From contig JANJXV010000049.1 of assembly GCA_024803745.1 (NCBI GenBank), positions 4,813,501 through 4,877,500 of the forward strand: a DNA stretch of 64,000 bases, given 5' to 3'. Every line of letters begins with the position of its first letter. The stretch's first letter is position 1. Source of the stretch: Megascapheus bottae (Eukaryota > Chordata > Mammalia > Rodentia > Geomyidae). Positions 57,436 through 64,000 of this stretch are shown one piece after another. A model generated the notes under the pieces. That model was given only the letters and a program-made list of their open reading frames with translations. It did not search any database and was not told where the DNA came from. The position numbers and the translations under genes were made by a program.

Positions 57436-59524
57436 GTGGCAGGGGTATTGTTAGGGTTAGGGGTAGGGGTAGGGGTAGAGGTAGGTTTAGGATTAGGGAT
57501 AGGATTAGGGTTAGGGTTAGGGTTATGGTTATTGTTAGGGCTAGGGCTAGTGTTAGGGTTAGTGTTAGGGGTAGGACTAGGGCTAGGGCTAGGGCTAGGT
57601 TTAGGGTTAGGGCTAAGGTTAGGGTTAGATTTAGTGCTTGGGCTAGGTTAGGGGTAGGGATAGGGTTAGGGTTAGGGGTAGGGTTAGGGTTAGAGGTAGC
57701 GTTAGGGGAATGGTTAGGATTAGGGGTAGGGGTAGGGTTAGGGTTAGGGGTAGGTTTAGGGTTAGGGGTAGCGTTAGGGGAAGTTTCAGGTTTATGGGTA
57801 GGGTTAGGATTAGAGTTAGAATTAGGGTTACGGTTAGGGGTAGGGTTAGGGTTAGGGTTAGGGTTTGGGGTAGGGTTAGGGTTAGGGTAAGGGTTAGAGT
57901 TAGGGGTAGGGTTAGGTTTAGGGTTAGGGTAGAGTTAGGGTTAGGTTTAGGGTTAGGGTTAGGGTAAGCTTTAGGGGTAGGGTTAGGGTTAGGGTTACGG
58001 TTAGGGGTAGGGGTAGGGTTCGGTTTAGGGTTAGGGTTATGGTTATGGTTAGGGTTGGGGTTAGGGTTAGGGTTAGGTTTAGCCTTAGGGGTAGGGGTAG
58101 GGTTCGGGTTAGTGTTAGGGTTAAGGTTAGAGTTAGGAGTAGGGTTAGGGTTAGGGTTAGGGTTAGGGGGAGTGTTAGGTTTAGTGTTAGGATTAGGGGT
58201 AGCTTTAGGGGAAGGGTTAGGTTTAGGGTTAGGGGTAAGTTTAAGGGTGGGGTTAGGTTTAGGGTGACGGTTAGGGTTAGGATTAGGAGTAGGTGTAGGG
58301 TTAGGGTTAGGGTTAGAGGTACGGGTAGGGGTAGGGGTAGGGGTAGCGTTAGGGTTAGGGTTAGGGTTAGGGATAGGGAATGGTTAGGAGTAGGGTTAGG
58401 GTTAGGGTTAGGGTTACGGTTAAGGGTATGGCTAGGGTTAGGGTTAGGGGTAGCTTTACGGGTAGGGTTAGGTTTAGGGTTAGGGGTAAGGTGAGGGGTA
58501 GGGTTAGGGTTAGGGTGACGGTTAGGGTTAGGATTAGGGGTAGGTGTAGGGTTAGGGTTAGGGTTAGCGGTACGGGTAGGGGTAGGGGTACGGGTAGGGT
58601 TAGGTTTAGGGTTATGGTTTGGGCTTGGGTTAGTGTCAGGGGTAGAGTTAGGGTTAGGTTTAGGGTTAGGTTTAGGGGTACTGTTAGGGATAGGGTTTGG
58701 GTTAGGAGTAGGGTTAGGTTTAGGGGTAGGGGTAGGTTTAGAATTAGGGTTAGGATTAGGGATAGGGTTAGTGGTAGGGGTAGAGTTAGGGGTAGGGCTA
58801 GGGTTAGGGTTAGGGTTAGGTTTAGGGTAAGGGTTAGGGTTTGGTGTAGGGTTAGGGGTAGGGTTAGGGGATAGGGATAGGGGTAGGGGTAGGGGTGGGT
58901 TTAGGGTTAGGGTTAGGTTTAGGTTTAGGGTTAGGGTTATGGATATGGTTATTGTTAGGGCTAGGGCTAGGGTTAGGGTTAGGGTGAGGGGTAGGGGTTA
59001 GGGTTAGGGTTAGGGTTAGGGGTAGGTGTACGGGTAGGTTTAGGGGTAGGGGTAGCAGTAGGAGTAGGTGTAGGATTGGGGTTAGAATTAGGGTTAGGGT
59101 TAGGGTTAGGGGTAGGGTTAGGTTTAGGGGTTAGGGTTAGGGTTAGGGGTAGAGTTAGGGGAAGGGATAGGTTTAGGGGTAGGGTTAGGGTTAGAGTTAA
59201 GGGTAGGGTTAGGGTTAGGGATAGGGTTAGGGTTAGGAATAGGGTTAGGGTTAGGGGTAGTGGTAGTGGTAGGGGTAGGGTTAGGGGTAGGGGTAGGTGT
59301 AGGGGTAGGGGTAGGTTTAGCATTAGGGTTAGGATTAGGGTTAGGGTTAGGGCTAGGGGTAGGTGTAAGTTAAAGGTTAGGGTTTGGGGTAGGGTTAGGG
59401 GTAGGGTTAGGGGTAGGTGTAGGGATAGGGGTAGGGATAGGGGTGGGGTTAGGGTTAGGGGTAGGGTTAGGGGTAGGATTAGTGTTGGGGTTGGGGTTAG
59501 GGTTAGGGGTAGGGTTAGGGTTAG
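57436..59524 (+). repeat. GTAGGG-type domain resumes: A-P-E'-D'-D'-S
   Basis: A is at about 57,438, P-like at about 57,631, E' at about 57,693 with a second E'-like word at 57,767, D' at about 58,264 and about 58,516, GGTACTGTTAGGG at about 58,676 and S at about 58,840. A second S-like word at about 59,378 lies about 200 bases before the N-like word at 59,573. The doubled D' reflects a local duplication of about 252 bases. Confidence 0.7.
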
Positions 59525-62339
59525 GTTTAGGGTTAAGGCTAGGGTTAGGGTTAGGGTTAGGGTTAGCGTTAGAGTTACGGTTAAGTCGTAGGGGTAGAGT
59601 TAGGGTTAGGGTTACGGTTACGGTTAGGATGATTGTTAGGGTTAGGGTTATTGTTAGGGGTAGGGTTAGGATTAGAGTTAGGGTTAGGGTTACGGTTAGG
59701 GGTAGGATTAGGGTTAGGTTTAGGGGTAGGTGTAGGGGTAGCGGTGGGTGTAGGGTTAGGGTTAGGAGTAGGGTTAGGGTTAGGGGTAGGTGTAGGAGTA
59801 GAGGTAGTGTTAGTGTTAGGGTTAGCGGTAGGGGTAGTGGTAGGGGTGGGGTGGGGTTAGTGTTGGGGTTAGGGCTAGAGTTAGGGGTAGGGGTAGGGGT
59901 AGGGGTAGGGCTATTCAGGGTTAGGTTTAGAGGTAGGGTTAGGGGTAGGTTTAGGGTTAGTGTTAGGGGTAGGGTTAGGGTTAGGGTTAGGGTTAGCGTT
60001 AGGTGTAGGTTTAGGGTTAGGGTTACGGTTACGGTTAGGGGTATAGTTAGCGTTAGCGTTAGGCTTAGGGGTAGGGTTAAGGTTAGAGTTAAAGTTAGGG
60101 TTTCGTGTAGGGGTAGGGTTAGGGTTAGGGTTAGGGTTAGGTGTAGGGTTAGGGTTAGATTTAGGGGTAGGGTTAGGGTTAGGGTTAGAGTAAGGGTTAG
60201 TGGCTGGGGTATTGTTAGGGTTAGGGGTAGGGGTAGGGGTATGTTTAGGATTAGGGTTAGGATTAGGGTTAGGGTTAGTGTTAGGGTTAGGGTTATTGTT
60301 AGGGCTAGGGCTAGGGTCAGGGTGAGGGTTAGGGGTAGGGGTTAGGGTTAGGGGTAGGGGTAGGTTTAGGGGTAGGGGTAGGGTTAGGTGTAGGGATAGG
60401 GGTAGGGTAGGGGTAGGTGTAGGGTTAGGGTTAGGATTAGGGTTAGGGCTATGGTTTGGGGTAAAGTTAGGGTTAGGGTTAGGCTTAGGGTTATGGCTAG
60501 TGCTAGGGTTACAGTTAGGTTTAGGGCTATGGCTAGGGCTAGGGTTAGGGTTAAAGTTAGGGTTAGGGCTAGGGCTAGGTTTAGGGTTAGGGTTAGGGAT
60601 AGGGTTAGGGGTAGGGTTAGGGTTAGGGGTAGGGTTAGGGTTAGAGGTAGCGTTAGGGGTATGGTTAGGGTTAGGGTTACGGTTAGGGGTTGGGTTAGGT
60701 TTAGGGTTAGGTTTAGGGGTAGGGTTAGGGTTATGGTTATGTTTAGAATTAAGGGTAGAGATAGGGTTAGGTTTAGGGTTAGAGTTAGGCGTAGGGTTAG
60801 GGTTAGGGTTAGGGTTAGGGATAGGGGTAGGGTTAGTGTTAGCGTTAGGGTTAGGGTAAGCGTTAGGGTTAGCGTTAGGGGTAGGGTTAGGGTTAGGTTT
60901 AGGGTTTCGGTTAGGAGTAGGGTTAGATTTAGGGTTAGGGTTAAGTTTACGGATAGGTTTAGGGTTAGGGTTAGGGTTAGGGGTAGCTTTAGGTGTAGCG
61001 TTAGGGTTAGGGGTAGGGGTAGGATTGGGGTTAGGGTTACGGTTAGGTTTAGGATTAGGCGTAGGGGTAGGGTTAGGGTTAGGGTTAGCGGTAGGGGTAG
61101 GGGTAGTGGTAGGGTTAGAGTTAGGTTTAGGTTTAGGGCTAGCGCTAGGGTTATGGTTAGGTTTAGGAGTAGGGCTTGGGCTAGGGTTAGGTGTAGACTT
61201 GGGGTTAGGGGTGGGGTTAGGGTTAGGGATAGTGTTAGCGGTAGGGTTAGGGTTAGCGGTAGGGTTAGGGTTAGGGTTAGGGTTAAGGTTATGGCTAGGG
61301 CTAGGGTTAGGGTTAGGGGTAGGGTTAGGGGTAGGGTTAGGGTTAGGGTTAGGATTAGGGTTAGGGTTATGGGTAGGGTTAGGGTTAGGGGTTTGGTTAG
61401 GGTTAGAGGTAGGGGTAGGGTTGGGGTTAGGGGTAGCGTTAGGGGAATGGTTAGGTTTAGGGGTAGGGTTAGGGTTAGAGTTAGGGTTACGGTTACGGTT
61501 AGGGGTAGGGTTAGGGTTAGGGTTAGGGTTAGGTTTAGGGGTAGGGTTAGGGTTAGGGTTAGGTTTAGAGTTAAGGGTAGAGTTAGGGTTAGGTTTCGGG
61601 TTAGAGTTAGGCATAGGGTTAGGGTTAGGGTTAGGGTTAGGGATAGGGGTAGGGTTAGGGTTAGGTTTAGGGTAAGAGTTAGGGTTAGCATTAGGGGTAG
61701 GGTTAGGGTTAGGTTTAGGTTTACGGTTAGGAGTAGGGTTAGATTTAGGGTTAGGGTTACGGTTACGGGTAGGTTTAGGGTTAGGGTTAGGGTTAGGGGT
61801 AGCTTTAGGTGTAGCGTTAGGGTTAGGGGTAGGGGTAGGATTGGGGTTAGGGTGATGGTTAGGTTTAGGATTAGGCGTAGGGGTAGGGTTATGGTTAGGG
61901 TTAGCGGTAGGGGTAGGGGTAGGGGTAGGGGTAGGGGTAGGGTTAGGTTTAGGGTTAGGGCTAGCGCTAGGGTTATGGTTAGGTTTAGGAGTAGGGCTTG
62001 GGCTAGGGTTAGGGGTAGACTTGGGGTTAGGGTTAGGGTTAGGGTTAGGGTTAGGATTAGGGGTAGGTTTAAGTTTAGGGTTAGTGTTAGGGTTAGAGTT
62101 AGGGTTAGGGTTAGGGTTAGGTTTAGTGTCAGGGGTATTGTTAGGGTTAGGGTAGGGGTAGGGGTAGGTTTAGGATTAGGGATAGGATTAGGGTTAGGGT
62201 TAGGGTTATGGTTATTGTTAGGCCTAGGCTAGGGTTATAGTTAGGGTTAGGGGTAGGGGTAGGGTTAGGGTTAGCGTTAGGGTTAGGGTTAGGGGTAGTG
62301 TTAGGGGTAGGTTTAGGGTTTGAGTTAGGGGTAGGGTTA
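59525..62339 (+). repeat. Higher-order cycle N-H-I-K-L-A-B-E-F-D-G-E-F-D-G-A
   Basis: A diverged N lies at about 59,573, H about 59,658, I about 59,735, K about 60,051, an L variant about 60,108, A variant about 60,190 and B about 60,528. E (60,641), F (about 60,911), D (about 61,044) and G (about 61,139) are followed by a second E-like, F (about 61,727), D (about 61,865) and G (about 61,961), then A variant at about 62,126. The longest open frame of the window, 593 Arg-Val/Arg-Gly codons at 60,451-62,232, lies here and is a repeat artefact. Confidence 0.78.
60490..62025 (+). repeat. 0.82-kb tandem duplication of the E-F-D-G block
   Basis: TTAGGAGTAGGGTTAGATTT occurs at 60,911 and 61,727, offset 816. 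GGAGTAGGGCTTGGG occurs at about 61,167 and 61,988, offset 821. Intervening D and G words keep the spacing. The left copies are diverged, so the duplication start cannot be placed closely. Confidence 0.8.
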
Positions 62340-63689
62340 GGGTTAGGGTTAGAGCTAGGGCTAGGGTTAGGGTTAGGGCTAGGGTTATGGTTAGTTTTAA
62401 TGCTAGGGCTAGGTTAAGGGTTAGGTTTAGAGTTAGGGTTAGGATTAGGGTTAGGTTTTTAGGGTTAGGGTTCGGGTTACGGTTAGGGTTAGGGATGGGG
62501 TAGGGTTAGCGTTAGGAGTAGGGTTAGAGTTAGGGTTAGGGTTAGGGGTAGGGGTAGGGTTCGGTGTAGAAGTAGGGGTAGGAGTACGTGGAGGGTTAGG
62601 GTTAGAATTAGGGTTAGGGTTAGACTTAGGGTTAGGGCTAGGGTTGGGTTACATTTAGGGTTAGCGCCATGGCTATGGCTACGGTTTGGGTTAAGTTTAG
62701 GGTTAGGGCTAGGGCTAGGATTAGGGTTAGGGTTAGGGTTAGGGTTAGGTTTATGGGTAGGTGTAGGGGTAGTGGTAGATTTAGGGTTAGGTTTAGTGGT
62801 AGGTGTAGGGGTAGGTGTAGGGTTAGGGCTAGGTGTAGGTGTAGCGTTAGGTGTAGGGTTAGCGTTAGGGGTAGGGGTAGGGTTAGGTTTAGGGTTAGGG
62901 TTAGGGTTAGGGGTAGGTGTAGGGTTAGGATTGGGTTTAGGGGTAGGGTTAGGGTTTGGAGTGGGGTTAGGGGTAGGGGTAGGGTTAGGGTTAGGGATAT
63001 GGTTAGGGTTAGGGTTGGTGTTAGTGCTAGGGTTAGGTTTAGGGTTAGGTTTAGGGTTAGAGTTAGGGTTAGGGTTACGGTTAGGGGTAGGGTTAGGATT
63101 AGGGGTAGGGGTAGGGGTAGGGTTAGGGTTAGGGTTAGAGTTAGGGGTAGGGTTAGGGTTAGGGTTAGGTTTAGGACTAGGGCTTGGTTTAGGGTTAGGG
63201 GTAGAGTTAGGGTTTGGGGTAGGGTTAGGGGTACTGTTAGGGTTAGGGTTAGTGTTAGGGTAGGGTTAGGTTTAGCGTTAGGGTTAGGGTTAGGATTAGT
63301 GGTAGCGGTAGGGTTAGGGTTAGGTGTAGGGATAGGGTTAGGGGTAGGGGTAGGTTTAGGATTAGGGTTAGGATTAGGGTTAGGGTTAGGGGTAGGGTTA
63401 GGGGTAGGGTTAGGGGTAGGGCTAGGGTTAGGGTTAGGGTTAGGTTTAGAGTTAGGGGTAAGGTAATGGTTAGGGTTTTGTGTAGGGTTAGGGGTAGTGT
63501 TAGGGGTAGGGTTAGGGTTAGGGTTAGGAGTAGGGGTAAGGGTAGGGATACGGTTAGGGTTAGGGGTAGGGTTAGGGTTAGGGTTAGGGTTGGGGTTGGG
63601 GTTAGGGTTAGGGCTACGATTGGGTTAGGGGTAGGGTTAAGGCTAGGGCTAGGGTTAGGGTTAGGGTTAGGACTATGGTTAGGTTTAGA
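62340..63689 (+). repeat. Higher-order repeat segment P-Q-B'-S, distal copy
   Basis: P-like is at about 62,393, Q about 62,457 and a diverged B' about 62,666 (GCGCCATGGCTATGG). TTTGGAGTGGGGTTAGG is at about 62,955, GGACTAGGGCTTGG at about 63,174, GGTACTGTTAGGG at about 63,229 and an S variant at about 63,475. The chain closely parallels 35,095-37,219. E' is not recognisable. Confidence 0.7.
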
Positions 63690-64000
63690 GTTAGGGTTAA
63701 CTTTAGGGGTAGGGGTAGGGGTAGGTTTAGGATAGGGTTACGGTTAGGGGTATTGTTAGGGTTAGGGGCATTGATAGGGGTAGGGTTAGGATTAGAGTTA
63801 TGGTTAGGGTTACGGTTAGGGGTACGGTTAGGGTTAGGTTTAGGGGTAGGGTTAGGGTTAGCGTTAGGGGTAGGGTTAGGGTTAGGTTTAGAGGTAGGTA
63901 TAGGGGTAGAGGTGGGTGTAGGGTTAGGGTTAGGGTTAGGGTTAGGGTTACAGGCAGGTTTAGGGGTAGAGGCAGGTTTAGGGTTAGGGTTAGGAGTAGG
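63690..64000 (+). repeat. Start of a further higher-order cycle, cut by the window end
   Basis: A diverged N (TTAACTTTAGGGG) at about 63,697 is followed by H at about 63,779 and an I-like stretch at 63,895-63,980 with GAGGTGGGTGTAGGG. The spacing from the upstream S variant (about 220 bases) matches other cycles. The array continues past the window. Confidence 0.65.

Larger units (their letters stand above)
1..64000 (+). repeat. Degenerate T2AG3 telomere-type array filling the window
   Basis: Every line of the sequence is built from TTAGGG and its one-base variants, with the G-rich strand on + throughout and no inversion to CCCTAA. Net hexamer register survives for hundreds of bases at a time, broken by occasional 5- or 7-base units. 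All 18 possible single-substitution hexamers can be found, for example ATAGGG, CTAGGG, GTAGGG, TAAGGG, TCAGGG, TGAGGG, TTCGGG, TTACGG, TTAGTG, TTAGCG and TTAGGT. Perfect runs are short, at most about 8 units. T2AG3 is known as the telomere unit of vertebrates and several other eukaryotic groups. I infer a subtelomeric or interstitial telomeric block; neither edge lies in the window. No stretch over 300 bases departs from this repeat, so there is no gene-bearing interval to describe. Confidence 0.98.

Noticed and set aside
59908..59920. GGGCTATTCAGGG near 59,911 as a junction with foreign DNA
   Set aside because: The array continues in the same class on both sides and only two units are altered, so no junction can be supported.
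1..64000. Dozens of long open frames on both strands (Val-Arg, Leu-Gly, Leu-Thr, Pro-Asn repeats, up to 593 codons) as proteins
   Set aside because: A 6-base repeat gives a dipeptide in each frame, and only frames reading TAG, TAA or CCC-TAA stop. Frames overlap on both strands, lack complex sequence and have arbitrary starts. The change of composition at 31.25 kb follows the switch from TAAGGG to GTAGGG, not gene structure.
1..64000. Plant-type TTTAGGG telomere repeat
   Set aside because: TTTAGGG strings are frequent, but nearly always as GGTTTAGGG, that is TTAGGT followed by TTAGGG, a G6 to T substitution that keeps the 6-base register. There is no sustained 7-base period.
1..64000. Integrated herpesvirus (some carry telomere-like repeats at genome ends)
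   Set aside because: Such viruses have short TTAGGG arrays next to unique coding DNA. Here there are 64 kb of repeat and no unique sequence at all.
1..64000. Telomere-specific retrotransposons or known subtelomeric promoter repeats for telomeric RNA
   Set aside because: No interruption by poly(A), reverse-transcriptase-like coding, CpG-rich or GC-balanced sequence was seen. A promoter, if any, lies outside the window.
1..64000. Degeneracy as sequencing or base-calling noise
   Set aside because: Known systematic nanopore errors turn telomere repeats into a few fixed strings, which are not seen. Rare variant words are shared in order between distant copies, so they are real or at least inherited in the assembly. 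Local assembly error is still possible and is flagged for the 44-49 kb duplicate.

Overview
The whole 64 kb is one uninterrupted, degenerate telomere-type array on the hexamer TTAGGG. The G-rich strand is the + strand from the first base to the last. I found no unique-sequence island, protein-coding gene, tRNA, rRNA, recognisable transposon or CRISPR array. C is scarce on the + strand and occurs almost only as single substitutions inside the hexamer. T2AG3 is the telomere unit of vertebrates and many other animals, many fungi, trypanosomes and some other protists. The window therefore suggests a subtelomere, or a very large interstitial telomeric block, of a eukaryotic chromosome; the sequence alone does not give the species. 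With the G-rich strand reading rightward, the chromosome end would lie to the right if the block keeps native telomere polarity. Perfect TTAGGG runs reach only about 8 units, so this is old, mutated, recombined repeat and not a fresh telomere tip. All coordinates and copy relationships were read by eye; boundaries are good to about 10-60 bases.

Layout. (1) 1-2755 and 3316-31250: a domain whose commonest variant hexamer is TAAGGG (T2 to A), often in doublets. (2) 2756-3315: a small island of the other variant class. (3) 31251-54770: a sharp switch to a domain whose commonest variants are GTAGGG and CTAGGG (T1 to G or C), with TAAGGG rare. (4) 54771-57435: a 2.7 kb block of TAAGGG type. (5) 57436-64000: the GTAGGG/CTAGGG type again.

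Inside this texture lies multi-kilobase order. In the TAAGGG domain there are nested local and distant duplications: 66, 84, 209, about 754, about 1,300 and about 1,600-1,860 bp tandem units, plus a 3.4-4.2 kb segment at 11.35-15.55 kb repeated at 27.67-31.09 kb. In the GTAGGG domain, rare variant words recur in a fixed order and define a higher-order repeat with an apparent full cycle of about 3.7-3.9 kb. I label the words as follows. P TTTAGTGCTAGGGCTAGG; Q TTTTAGGGTTAGGGTTCGGG; B' GAGCTATGGCTATGG; E' a GTAGCGTTAGGGGAA context; D' GGTGACGGTTAGGGTTAGG; S TTTGGTGTAGGGTTAGGG; N TTACCGTTAAGG; H GTAGGGTTAGGATTAGAG; I GGGGTAGCGGTGGGTG; J TTTGGGCTATGGTTAAGG; K ATAGTTAGCGTTAGGG; L TTACGTGTAGGGGTAGG; A GTGGCAGGGGTATTG; B GCTATGGCTAGGGC; E TTAGAGGTAGCGTTAGG; F GGAGTAGGGTTAG then TACGGGTAGG then CTTTAGGTGTAG; D TAGGATTAGGCGTAGG; G CTAGCGCTAGGGTTATG; C GCGTTGGCTGTAGGGAT; M TTAGGGTTACATTTA. 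The youngest event visible is a near-identical tandem duplication at 44.28-47.03 / 47.03-49.36 kb.

Long open frames in this window are arithmetic. A 6-base unit reads as a dipeptide in every frame: Val-Arg or Leu-Gly on +, Leu-Thr or Pro-Asn on -, with Arg-Gly, Pro-Thr and Leu-Pro where GTAGGG is common. They are not annotated as genes. No genes work together here; the window's interest is its repeat architecture and the recombination history recorded in its variants.
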